Shown here: piece by piece, positions 40,391-51,189 of the stretch
Position numbering within the stretch: position 1 is the first letter of the stretch
How the letters are laid out: every line of letters begins with the position of its first letter
From: Sesamum alatum
Taxonomy: Eukaryota > Streptophyta > Magnoliopsida > Lamiales > Pedaliaceae
Direction of reading: 5' to 3'
DNA length: 64,000 bases
Assembly: GCA_034509735.1 (NCBI GenBank)
Contig: JACGWO010000002.1
Span: 40,727,855-40,791,854, forward strand
Notes under the pieces: model-generated
The model's database searches: none
The model's input: only the letters and a program-made list of their open reading frames with translations
Told to the model about the DNA's origin: nothing
Program-made: the position numbers and the translations under genes

Positions 40391-40400
40391 CGATGTGGGA
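40391..40400 (-). promoter_or_regulatory. Upstream sequence element (USE) of the U6 gene
   Basis: TCCCACATCG on the minus strand, matching the plant snRNA USE, starting 65 bases before the RNA. The TATA box expected about 25 bp further on is poor: TTCCATATG at 40359-40367. Confidence 0.85.
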
Positions 40401-41690
40401 GAAGAGCTGTCTGCTTATGCAACTGGGCCCGTGAGTTCTTGGGCTTATAGCTGGCCCCAGCAACAGTTGCAATGATGAACTACGATAAAGGGGCATCATT
40501 ATACAACAAGACATGTGATGCAGGAAATCAAAGATTGCGTGTCTTGAAAGAAGAAAAAGTCAGTAAATATATTTTTTGTCTGAGAACACTTGTCTATCTT
40601 ATTCAACATATACATATATATAGCAAAAAAATTAATTTATTTATAGTTTGTGCTGGTCTTCTATCACGCTTTTATTTCATGTGTTAGTGTCACATTAATA
40701 ATTAGTTGGCACGTATTTTTCTTTCAGTATGTGTGGTGTCGGTGTATTTCTAATATTTATATGTTAAAGTTATGTAAATCAATATTCCTAAAGTGATTGA
40801 ATTTAATTGCATGAATCCAATAAATTATCGATCATACTTCATACAAAATTGAGATATGTGAAGCCAATACCCAAATATAACTACATTCGGTTGAATAACC
40901 AAGATTTATTAACTTAGAAAGGAATAACCCCTATTTGCAAAATTTAATTGTGCGGGATTTGTCCATAAAATATCTGTGTAGTAATGTATACATGTGTGCC
41001 GATCACAGCAACTCCATAGATTATAATGTTAGAATTTTATAAACATGTGTACATACTAAAATTAATTTGTGATAAACAGTTCATAAACCGTTATGTGTTA
41101 AGATAATCATGTGAATTAACCGGGATTCATGACATTTTTTTATTCAATCGTCTATATATTTGTATCAGTCCTAAATGCTCAAATGTTTAGCCCAATCTTT
41201 TAAATTCTGTAGTGCATGCATTTTGAATCAATTATTGTGGTTCAATTGTTACCAATTTTATTTTACATAAAATGCAATTCTCTAGTAATTACCACTTATC
41301 CTTGTTAACCAAAATTTAGGGTTGGACACATGTGACATTATAAAAAAACTATCAAAGGTGAAGATTTACACACAAGATCGAAGACAAATTTGATGCTTCA
41401 CACACCCAACACTCCAAGGAAACGTGATTTGCTAGAGAAAAAATTTGTTGGAAGGCTTTTGGAATGATGGCTTGTATTGAAAAAAAAGTGTTGTGTCATA
41501 TAGTAGGTATGTGAGCCATTACTAATCCAACTCCCAACTTTAACATTTACTTCTTGGTAGGTGTACGATTAGACATGATTGATTGCATGGATTGACATTG
41601 CATTGTTCTTGAGTTGTGTGTATATTTGTTTTGTCTTGCAATTTTGTGTTAAAAATGTGTATATAAATATGCCTTGTTCTTCCCTCACAA
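40401..41690. other. Intergenic, no gene seen
   Basis: AT-rich; the 62-75 codon frames at 40262-40687 are read across the U6 gene and its promoter and are not genes. No element ends found. Confidence 0.5.
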
Positions 41691-42357
41691 AGATACACAT
41701 TCTCTAAACTTGTTCACTTTCCACAATATCATTCACAATTCCATTCTCCCTCCCACCTTCCGTCCTCTTAAATAAGTTGCCATGGCACATGCTGTGACGT
41801 CCGTAGAGTTTTATTCATAATTGAGAGGCTAATTAATAATTATTAAGAAAATTGAATTTAATTATAAGTTATGGTTGAAATTATAAATATATTAAAACTT
41901 GAAGGGCTAAATTGAAACTTTATAAAATATTTGGGGAATGATTTATAAATTGAGAAAGTAGGGGACAAAATTTAAAATTTCACAAAAGTTATTAAATAAA
42001 TAAATTTCACAAAAGTTACTTAACAAAAAAAAAAAAGAAAGAAAGAAAGAAAGATAAAATATAGTAAAGAGGTACACGTGTTGCTACCTACATGCATGTG
42101 TAATATAATATATATATATATATATAAATAGATGTATAGGATAGAGAGGAATGATTCATTTTAGAGGGAGAGTACTGGGGCGAAAAATTCCTTCTTTTTC
42201 AGCCGTTGAAACAGGTGATGAGTTAATAATTTAATTTATAATTAATTAGTATAATTACATTATTTAATCAGTGCATTTATTAAATATGTTTTATACTATT
42301 CGATTTACCACTTAATCGGGAAATTTATTAAATTTGAGCATTTATATAAATTAGTGA

Positions 42358-43490
42358 TGTGACGTCCATAGAATTATATACATAATTGAGAGACTAATTG
42401 GTAACTATTAAAAATAAATAAATTTAAATTATAAGTTATAGATTGAAATTTGTATATATTAAAACTTGAAAGGATTAAATTGGAGTTTTATTAAATATTT
42501 ATGGTTAAATTATATATACACTTAAGAATTGAGGACTAAATTGCAATTTTAATAAATAAAAAAAAAAGAAAGAAAGAGATATATTTCGGCAGCCACACGT
42601 GGCTGCCTCACCAATTCAGGACACATGCATTTTAACTTACAAATAAAGAGAATAAAATTCAATAGCCATTAACTATTAAACACACACATTTACATACACT
42701 CAAATGTGTGATTTTCAAACGCCGAAAACAGGTTAGTGTATTTTATTATAAATTATAAATTAATTATTAGATTAATATTATTTAATTAGTGTATTTATTA
42801 AATATGATTTGTACTATTCAATTTACTATTTGATCGAAAAATTTATTAAATTTGAGTATTTATATAAATTAGTGATCGGGGATATATTTAATTGGACCGG
42901 TGACATTATAGCCAATAAATTAGAATTTATTTAATCTATTAGATTTAGCTATTATTAAAATAGATTTACTCAAATTGATCGGGTTTATTAACCAAATACA
43001 TAATTATATTACTAGTGTTTAAATCATTATTATTATAGTGAAGATTTGGTAGAAATTAATAGGATAGTACAAAATTATATTTGAAAAATATTAGGGAATT
43101 GTATTTGATAATATTATATTTATTAAAAAGAAATATGGAATATTTGTAGTAATTTCATTTAGAGATGGTATAGAGGACAATAATTATAAAAACATGAGGG
43201 GTTTGATAGAATAAGCTCTTATGAGTTAATAGATAAATTAGATATATACCGGGGAAGTTTATAGTGTCTAATATTTAGACGAAAAAGGAACGAAGGTTTG
43301 AATTTCAATATAAATAAAATATTAATTAGTAATTTTATTCAAAATTGACAATAGTTTTGATATATTAATAATGTATATTATATCCTACTATAGGACGTGA
43401 AGGTAGAGTAGAGGGCTGAGCAGTTTCTCCTATTAACGCGATCTTTAAGTTGGAGGTAAGTATAGTTAATTGAATTTATATATATATATG

Positions 43491-43521
<31 letters not shown>

Positions 43522-44518
43522 GGATAAATATTTTTTTGTGTTGTATACGAAATTATGAATTGTTGGCTATTTGTCTGGATTACTTGTTATTCTGTGAAGG
43601 CACCATTATGTGATTATATGTGATTATGGGGTATGGAAGTTATTTGGGTGATGGTGTGTACTATATGTGATTGTTAAATGAAATTGAACGTTGAAGTTAC
43701 TGATAGGGATTTGCTTGTTGAATGAATGAAAACGAATGATGAGAATATCTGATGAGAATATTGTGAATTGAGATCAAAAGATGGCTTACTTAACTGGGGG
43801 GGGGGGGGGGGGGCATACTACAATGGCTTATGATAATATGACTAATGACAAGTTGTGTGCTGTCATTGATCAGTGGAGATGATGTGACATATCATACGAG
43901 CTGTGTGCTGTGTGATATGATCGACGATGGGATATCATACGAGCTGTGTGCTGTGTGGTATCATTGATTATGGGGTATCATACGAGCTGTGTGCTGTGTG
44001 GTACCGAGGAAAGAAAAAGAGATTATGATTGAGTGGATGATAGCCGGCAAAGACCATTGAGTGATGCACTCCAGCATGGGTAAGCAGGGCCCTAAGGAAA
44101 TAAACAATAAAGTCGAGTATTATGTGTAAATTGCTATATGATTGTTGGCGTATGTCATTTCTTATATTTGTTGTATTGCATGATATTCATTTTATTATGT
44201 ATGCGCGTGTATATGTATAACTCAATTAGCTATACTTATTGAGTAGGCAGCTCATCCCTTGCCAATATTTTTCAGGATATAGTCATAGTGACTAGCTGAA
44301 TTGTATCATAAGCGGTGCTGCCAGTCTTATTAGGTAGGTCGGCAGTGATATCTCGGGTTGAGATCTTTAGCTACATAACTACAGAGATACTAGATTTTTA
44401 TTTGAATTTGTATTTCAGGAATTATTTCTTTTAATATACATTTCTTGAAAATGGGTTTAATTATGGAGATGTATTATAATTAGTGATATTAAAGTGTAAT
44501 GTTGTAGGGGGTGTTATA
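42358..44518. mobile_element. Inner solo LTR of the same family
   Basis: Starts TGTGACGTCCATAG at 42358 and ends GGGGTGTTATA at 44518. The 5-bp repeat AGTGA (42353-42357 and 44519-44523) brackets it exactly and reconnects the outer LTR when one copy is removed. The sequence is collinear with the outer LTR throughout (about 2.16 kb). Its last six bases read GTTATA where the family end is GTCACA, two C-to-T changes consistent with methylated-cytosine decay. Poly-G at 43796-43812. Confidence 0.88.
43890..44003 (+). repeat. 43-bp minisatellite inside the LTR, three copies
   Basis: ATCATACGAGCTGTGTGCTG recurs at 43891, 43934 and 43977. The outer LTR has the same three-copy array at 45540-45654, so the array predates the nested insertion. 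Confidence 0.85.
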
Positions 44519-46268
44519 AGTGATCGGGTAAATATTTAATTGGACCGGTAATATTATAGTCAATAAATTATAATTTATTTAATCTATTAGATTTAGCCGT
44601 TATTAAAATGGATTTACTCAAATTAGCCGGTTTTATTAACCAAATACATAATTGCATATATTATTGTGTAAATAATTATTATAATTGTGAAGAATTGGCA
44701 AAATTAATAGGAATAGTAGAAAATTATATTTGAGAAATATTAGGAAATTATATTTGAGAAATATGAGATTTTTTAGAAAGGAATATGAGATTTTTTGTAA
44801 TAATTTTATTTAGGTATGTTATAGAGAGCGATACTTATAAAAATATGAGGGGTTTGATGAAATAAGCTCTTATGAGTTAATTGATAAATTAAATATATAC
44901 CGGAGAAGCTTATAATGTCTAATTGTTTAGACGAGGAGCGAAAGGATATTTGAATTTCAATATAGATAAAATATTAAAATATTGGTGGAAAAAGTACGAC
45001 TATTATTTAGTAATTTTATTTAGAATTTATGATATTTTCGATATATTGATTATATATATTATAACTTATTATATAGCACAGGGATAAAGTAGAGGGTTAT
45101 TCAACTCTATTTACTAATGTAATTATTTAAGAATTTGAGGTAAGTATAGTTAATTGAATTTATATATATATGTATATATATGTGTTATATATATACATAT
45201 ATATGGATACATATTCTTGTGTTGTATACGAAATTGTGAGTTGTTGGCTATTTGTTTGGATTACTTGTTATTTTGTGAAGTTGTCATTATGTGATTATAT
45301 GTGGTTATGGTGTATGGAAAACAGATGGATGATTATGTATACTATGTTGATTGTTAAATGAAATTGAACGTTGAAGTTATTGATGGGGATCTGATTGTTG
45401 AATGAAGAGGAGTGATGGGAATATTGTGAACTGAGATAAGTAATGGCTTACCTAACTGGGGGACATACTTCAATGGCTTATGGTGATATGATTAATGATG
45501 AGCTGTGTGCTATCATTGATCAAGGGAGATAATGTAACATATCATACGAGCTGTGTGCTGTGTGATATGATGGATGATGGGATATCATACGAGCTGTGTG
45601 CTGTGTGGTAGCAGTGATGATGGGGTATCATACGAGCTGTGTGATGTGTGGTACCGGAGAAAAAAGGGAGATATTATGATTGAGGGGATATAGCCGGCAT
45701 AGACCATTGAGTGATGCACTCCAGCATAGGTAAGCAGGGCCCTAAGGAAATAAACAATAAAGTAGAGTATTATGTGTAATTTGATATATGGTTGTTGGTA
45801 TATGTTATTTCTTATATTTGTCGTATGGTATGATATTCATTTTATTATGTATGTGCGTGTATATGTATAAGTTAATTAGCTATACTTATTGAGTAGGCAG
45901 CTCAATCCTTGCTGCATATTTTTTTTCAGGACATAAGTCACAATAGCTAGTTGATCATAAGCCGATCACCAGTAATACTAGGTAGGTCAACAGTGATACC
46001 CTAAGTTGGAAGCCCTAGGTATACAATTACATAGATATGAGATTTTCGGTGAATTTGTATTTTCTTTAAGTTTTGTCATAACTAGAAACTTCACTTTTCT
46101 CTTTTCCTTATAATGATAATGGCTGGTCGAGGATTAATTACAAAGTTTTGATGACGTGTGTCCTTTGATGATGTCTACATAATATATGGATTAAAACATG
46201 GGGTTGTCTTATTGGATTAAATGTGAATTCTTTATAAGATGGGATCTGATTACGGAGGGGGTGTCACA

Positions 46269-46670
46269 CATGCAAACCAACCACCTATGGTGCCGGCAAC
46301 TCCACCACCACCACTACCCCCTTTTGAACCTGTCCACAACGTCATTACTTCTACACGGCAAGATGGTCTAAACGTGTCGACAATACCTTCATTCAAACCT
46401 TATATTACCATGCCCTACGAGGCCAAAGACAACTATCTCGCACCCTCAATATGCACTCTCTAACCTATGCTAAGGGCATAGTGAATGCATGCTTGAATTG
46501 GTCCTTCAAATATATCGTGTTCAAGAGAAGATTAGAGCGCCTTAGGCTCCATTACACCACATTTAGGACCATCTTAGATTCTCCGGTCTTTGCATAGGAT
46601 CGCGAAACCAACATCGTCCATGCATCGGACGATGCATGGAATGAGCTGGTCATGGTTATTAATTTATGAG
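46269..46670 (+). pseudogene. Harbinger-type MYB/SANT-like gene, left copy, interrupted
   Basis: The start codon and next codons (ATGGCACATGC) lie at 41782-41792, before the LTR insertion; the rest resumes at 46269. The product is collinear with the right-hand copy: a Pro-rich start, then KRVDNTFIQTL, SFKYIVFKRRLERLRLHYTTF and an F-x-D-R-E segment. It is a pseudogene: LTR insertion after codon 4, a frameshift just after the PFEP block (about 46330) and TAG in place of the conserved Trp (near 46597). The family is the MYB/SANT-like domain found in PIF/Harbinger ORF1 and related plant proteins. Confidence 0.7.
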
Positions 46671-46801
46671 GCAGCAAACTTATTGCTGCGTTAATTTCAT
46701 TTTTTATATTTTTGTCACATTCTTTTTCTTTTTTTTTGGCTTGTAGGTGACTTGAGTTCGAGAATGCTTACCGGTTGCAGGGAGAGCCAAACTGGAAAGT
46801 A

Positions 46802-47480
46802 CTAACCGCCATCTTCGCGTGAGGATGGCCGAAGGAAGGTCCGCGCACGGTTATCTTGCGATTTCAAGCGACGAAGGTGAGGCTTCAGATAACCGTGTGG
46901 ACCTTCCTCCGGCCGTCCTCGCGCGAAGATGGCAGTTAGTTCTTTCCAGTTTGGCTCTCCCTGCAACCGGTAAGCATTCGCGAACTCATTCACCTATAAG
47001 CAAAAATAAAAATAAAAAAATCGAATGTGATAAAAATATAAAAAAATGAAATTAACGCTGCAATAAGTTTGGTGCCCCAAAAATTAATAACCATGGCTAG
47101 CTCATTTCATGCATCGTCAGATGGACGACGTTGGTTTCGCGATCCCATGTAAAGGCCGGAGAATCTAAGATGGTCCTAAATGTGGTGTAACGGAGCCTAA
47201 GTCGCTCTAATCTTCTCTTGAACATGATATATTTGAAGGACCAATTGAAGCATGCATTCACTATGCCCTTAGTATAGTTTAGAGAGTGCATATTAGGGGT
47301 GCGAGATAGTTGTTTTTGGCCTCGTAGGGCTTCGTAATATAAGACTTGAATGAAGGCATTGTCGACACGTTTAGACCATCTTGCCGAGTAGAAGTAATGA
47401 CGTTGTTGACGGGGTTCAAAAGGGGGTAGTGGTGGTGGTGGAGCTGCCGACACCATAGGTGGTTGGTTTGCATGTGCCAT
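46802..47480 (-). pseudogene. Harbinger-type MYB/SANT-like gene, right copy
   Basis: On the minus strand from the ATG at 47480: MAHANQPPMVSAAPPPPLPP, then KRVDNAFIQVLYYEAL, the SFKYIMFKRRLERLRLRYTTF helix and SPAFTWDRETNVVHL, fitting the Myb_DNA-bind_3 pattern of PIF/Harbinger ORF1-like proteins (DNA binding, partner of the transposase). The first exon is open to 47097. A second exon at 46993-46802 begins NEFANAYRLQGEPNWKELTAIF, the usual continuation in this family. The exon junction was not resolved, and no transposase gene lies nearby. This is the better preserved of the two copies but probably not functional alone. Confidence 0.7.
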
Positions 47481-47560
47481 GGCAACTTGCTCAAGAGGAC
47501 GGAAGGTGGGATGGAGAATGGAATGGTGAATGATATTGTGGATATGGGATGTTTATTCCA

Positions 47561-48149
47561 ACTTGATGTTAGATAGAAGGTTCAGGTCGCCTCTGGTATC
47601 TTGAAAAAGCTTGGGACCTGAGAAAAGAACATATCGATAGGCTTAATGGAAGGTTCCCAACAAAGACCTTCAAATACTTAAGTCAGCTCAAGATCGAGGT
47701 AGGAATATGCAATCTGATGTATCTAAAGCTGGTGGGTGTATTAAATAGTGTAACTTAAATGATGTCTGAAGACGTATTTATAGGCCTAGAATTGCCCACT
47801 TGCCTGACCCAAGTGTCACTATCGGTCTGAATCCTTCATACAATCCAACGGCCCCTATTTGGCGAGTTACCCAGATCGGGTCTTCGAGCAGCGTGTCGGG
47901 CGACCGAGGGAGTGGCACAGATCCCAGTGCCCAACAACAATTTGGATCTCTTAGAAGGGTATTTTCATCATTCCATGATGTATTATTATAATTACCCCAT
48001 CAATGTTAAAATCAGGGTTACAAGAATCTCAATCCATCTAAAATGTGAAAAGGCTATTTATCAGCCTAAATGATAAAAATAAATGGAAAATCAAAGTAAA
48101 AAAAATTGAACAATATTCAAATGAATAGTGCTTTGGGTGTATTTTATAT
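47561..48149. other. Intergenic; possible LTR or element fragment
   Basis: Moderate GC content around 47780-47950 and a 'gtatttataggcc' word suggest an LTR leader, but no ends were found. No gene seen. Confidence 0.35.
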
Positions 48150-48154
48150 CAAAC

Positions 48155-48418
48155 TGATGTGGTAGTGGTGTTTAATGAAGGATTAATCGGGAAAATTGCC
48201 TCGGCACAATTGCACCCCAAGTCTTTAGAGAGAGAAATATTCTATGAGTTGTCAAATCGATGAATAGTAACTTAGCATTAAAAAATAATATATCTTGTAT
48301 TTATAGTGATTTGGTTATTTTATGGTGTGACAGGGTACATATTTTTTATCATGTGGTAGACCCCGAAAGTTACTCTTATGCCATTGTGAGTAAATTGTAA
48401 TTACTATTATACACATCA
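48155..48418 (-). repeat. 3' LTR of the retroelement
   Basis: Direct copy of 51190-51451, TGATGTGG...CACATCA. Differences seen: g/a near 48205, c/t in 'gaccccgaaag', a/c in 'gccattgtg' and single-base indels in 'caccccaag' and 'atattcta'. Confidence 0.92.
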
Positions 48419-48447
48419 TACAGCCCCCCACTCTCGGACAGAATACG

Positions 48448-49656
48448 TTGGACAAAATTGTAATCTGGGCGAGAGTAGTTGTCGCAGCAGAAGAAGTGTG
48501 GAGCATTGAAGACTTGCTGGTGGGGGGCTGTATGATGTATATAATAGTGATTATAATTTATTTGGAGGTGCCCCCCCCCGACCCGAGGCAATACCTTGAG
48601 CTGGGGGGAGGCGCTCCCTCCAGCCCGAGGCGACACCTCGGGCTGGGGGGGTGCGCCCCTTCCAGCCCGAGGTGGTGCCTCGGATTAGGGGGGGCGTCCC
48701 CTCCAGCTCGAGGCCGCGCTTCGGGCTGGGAGGGGGTGTCATCCTCCCCTCCGGTGCCTTTTCTGTCGAGGAGTGATTTTGGTTCCTCAGAAAATATGTG
48801 GGATGATTTTCACTGTGCGATGATGAGGGACTTTCCCCCGTGTCCTGTCAGCTCTTCAGATGACTTGGAGAAATTGATTGATTTTGATTCACCTAACTCA
48901 GGTGGGTTGAACATTGGTCGCGGCGGATGTGAGGCCGATGATTATGAGCGCGATGATAGCGACCAGAATGAGGGTGAGAGCGATGAAGTTAGTAGTGAGA
49001 GGGGGGAACATGAGAGTGAGGGGGAGGACGAGGAGTCCGAGGTTCTCGAGGTATCTGGGCATCCGAGTGTCATTATGGCCCTGGGAGCTGAAGATGCGAC
49101 ACGCCCTCGGGCACGGGGTGATCGACGACCCCGAGTGGTGGACGTGGGGACATGCGACAGCATCCTCACACGTGAACGTTTAGCCTTTATACGGAGGGAG
49201 TATAGGGTGCCTTCCGCACATAAGTTTGTTCTTTCTTCTTCCGGGCAGAGGATTAGGCAACCCCCCGATGGGTATTTCACCGTGTATTCGTCGTACTTTG
49301 ATTGCGGATTCTCGATTCCTCCCCATCCCCTCTTGGTAGCGTTGGTCAAGAGTTATGGGGTTTGTGTTAGCCAGCTCGCGCCCAACTCTTTCATGTATTT
49401 TGAGGCGTGGCGGCGGCGTTTCATCGAGATAGGACTTCCCCTGTCGGTAGATAGCTTTCATGCTCTGTTTAGCCTCCGTCGCGTGCCCGAGCCATCTTCC
49501 TCTACGGATGATGGTCGGTATTTTTACCTGAGTTTCCGCATGGGGTGTACATTTTTGGACGGGTCTGCCGATGGGCTCCTCTTGCTTCCCGGACTAGGGC
49601 TTTCCTTGCATTTCCGGAGTCCCCGCCTGCCGGGCCTCCCGAAATCACTGCTATGA
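48448..49656 (+). CDS. Antisense ORF of the retroelement (putative gypsy-type transposon domain)
   Basis: An open frame of 402 codons on the strand opposite to gag, between the gag end and the 3' LTR. The ATG at 48448 is uncertain; the repeat-coded residues (about 40-90, LGLGG..PSSPR) look non-functional and the start may be later, for example near the MWDDF codons. Residues about 120-210 are acidic. Residues about 245-365 (PPDGYFTVYSSYFDCGFSIP, then PLLVALVKSYGV, LAPNSFMYFEAW, SVDSFHALFSLR) match in style the Transposase_28 'putative gypsy type transposon' family found in antisense ORFs of Tat-group elements. Function unknown. It stays open for 1.2 kb while gag is broken. Confidence 0.65.
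   Translation: MDKIVIWARVVVAAEEVWSIEDLLVGGCMMYIIVIIIYLEVPPPDPRQYLELGGGAPSSPRRHLGLGGCAPSSPRWCLGLGGASPPARGRASGWEGVSSSPPVPFLSRSDFGSSENMWDDFHCAMMRDFPPCPVSSSDDLEKLIDFDSPNSGGLNIGRGGCEADDYERDDSDQNEGESDEVSSERGEHESEGEDEESEVLEVSGHPSVIMALGAEDATRPRARGDRRPRVVDVGTCDSILTRERLAFIRREYRVPSAHKFVLSSSGQRIRQPPDGYFTVYSSYFDCGFSIPPHPLLVALVKSYGVCVSQLAPNSFMYFEAWRRRFIEIGLPLSVDSFHALFSLRRVPEPSSSTDDGRYFYLSFRMGCTFLDGSADGLLLLPGLGLSLHFRSPRLPGLPKSLL
48571..48745. repeat. GC-rich tandem repeat, four units of 41-42 bp
   Basis: The CCCGAGG/CTCGAGG core recurs at 48582, 48624, 48666 and 48707. Units contain inverted cores (CAGCCCGAGG...CCTCGGGCTG), so each can form a hairpin. Lies inside the antisense ORF, close to the 3' LTR. Confidence 0.8.
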
Positions 49657-51155
49657 CTCCTGCTGTGGGGAGGTTGTCCCCGTTTGGGTCCTGGGTGGGA
49701 GTCGAGGTTGAGGGGGTGCGACTCGGCCCCTGGTTGAATGCTTGTCCTCTTGGACGTTGATTCACGTATTCCTTCAAGTATCCTCGTTGAATCAATTTTT
49801 CTATCTCGTTTTTGAGGTGGTGGCAGTCCTCTGTCGTGTGCCCCCTGTCCCGATGAAAACGGCAATATTTGTCCGATTTAAGTCTCTTGGGGTTGTCTTT
49901 CATTTTCCTTGGCCATTGGTTGATCAATCCTTGTTGTTCGAGGCGTTAAGAGGAGTGTAGTGGGTGAATCCAATTGGCGGATTGTGCTTACGTTCCTCTT
50001 TCTTTCTCGGCTCAATTTCTTCTTCCCTGTCCTTCCTCTTGAAACCGGGGGAAGGATCTGTGGCCTTAGACTCCTCTATTCTGATATATTTTTGTGATCG
50101 CATAAGTAAATCTTCCAAAGTGGCCGGGGGCTTTCCGGCTATCGACTCCTTGAATCTTCCTGGGAGTAGGTTTTGTTGGACAATGCTGGCCAACAGCTCA
50201 TGGTTAATGTGCGGCACCTCGTGCACAGCTTCCGCAAATCTTTGAATATAGTCTCTCAGCGACTCTCTTTCCTTCTGCCGAATAGTGAATAGGTACGCGG
50301 CCGTTTTTGGGACCTTCTTGTTCATAGAAGAATGATGTAGGAAGCGCTGTGTCAACTGCTCGAGGCTGGAGATTGTTCCAGCGGGCAGTTGGTTGAACCA
50401 AGCTAGAGCGCGTTTTGAGAGTGTGGTGCGGAAGACTTTGCAGTATGCCGCATCGCTCAAATCGTACCAATCGATCTTAGCGTAGAATTTGTTAGATGTT
50501 CTTGTGGGTCTCCCGTGCCGTCATATTCTGAAAGGTTCGAGACTTTTACTCCGGCCGGGAGGGCCTCGGCTAGGATTGCTGAGCTGAAAGGACTACGCCT
50601 TGGGGGGGCTACTGCCAAGGGGAGGTAGGGATCCTCCATCACTCTTGAAGGTAACGGTGCCGTGGGCTGCCTTGATTGTGGGGGGCGTTGGTCCGAGTCC
50701 TAGGCAACCTCTGGTCTGGAAACTCTGCTGTTCACCTCTTCCCGCCTCTGCTCATTCCCCTCGGGAGCCGAGGATTCTTCTCGACTTCGGCGAGGGGAAG
50801 GAGGGGGTGGGTTCATGGGGTGGTTGTTCACAAATTGCGCCACTGCTTGTGCGGCTGCATGAGTGGTGGCATCTTGGATCAACGCCAACAATGCTTCTTG
50901 TGTCAGCTGGATCGTTGCTCCTTGGGGTGGGGCGCCTCCTAGAGGAGGGGCTTCGTTTTGAGGTTGTTCACAGGGTGGGTCCTGTCCAAGAGGTGGTCCA
51001 GCCACTCCGTTCGGGGGATCTTGTCCATGGGGTGGGGATTGTCCATGGGGTGATTGTTCGTGGGGTGGATGCAGTTCTGCCCCATTTTCATGAGTCTCTG
51101 GGGCAATGTCCATCCCTTGAACGTCGCGTGCTCGTGACTTGGTTTGCATTCTCAA
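49502..51155 (-). pseudogene. Retrotransposon gag, degraded
   Basis: Four minus-strand frames (51155-50700, 50642-50457, 50460-49924, 49927-49502) make up one gag. The N-terminal part is Pro/Gln/His-rich, and an in-frame TAG (50700-50702) separates it from MEDPYLPLAVAPPRR. Next comes the gag core (KRALAWFNQLPAGTISSLEQ..., DYIQRFAEAVHEV, RFKESIAGKPPATLEDLL), matching Retrotrans_gag, with a frame change near 50457. A second frame change near 49925 leads into a nucleic-acid-binding knuckle, YCRFHRDRGHTTEDCHHLKN. Gag packages element RNA; with these lesions this copy is unlikely to make an intact protein. No protease follows. Confidence 0.85.
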
Positions 51156-51189
51156 TGTCGGGGCAATGGTTTCCCACAGACGGCGCCAA

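Larger units (their letters stand above)
41793..46268. mobile_element. Outer solo LTR (Ty3-type by texture), itself split by a second solo LTR
   Basis: Starts TGTGACGTCC at 41793 and ends GTGTCACA at 46268, with the flanks CATGC at 41788-41792 and 46269-46273 forming a perfect 5-bp duplication. Without the inner insert, the LTR is about 2.3 kb (41793-42357 plus 44524-46268). It carries no PBS, PPT or coding sequence, so it is a solo LTR left by recombination. Assignment to a Ty3/gypsy family is inferred from length and the TGTGAC/GTCACA ends. Confidence 0.85.
41700..47560. repeat. Inverted repeat of a MYB-like transposon gene, one arm split by LTRs
   Basis: The left arm (about 41705-41792, continuing at 46269-46830) is the inverted counterpart of 47560-46835. 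The arms share a 5' leader (cacaatatcattcac, attccattctcc), the start ATGGCACATGC, the coding part and a following intron and exon. The axis is near 46832, between two oppositely oriented 'accttc' words. Without the 4.5-kb LTR insert, each arm is about 650 bp. A read-through transcript would form a long hairpin. Confidence 0.85.

Noticed and set aside
40262..40514. Frames on both strands over the U6 region
   Set aside because: They are read across a perfect U6 snRNA and its upstream element.
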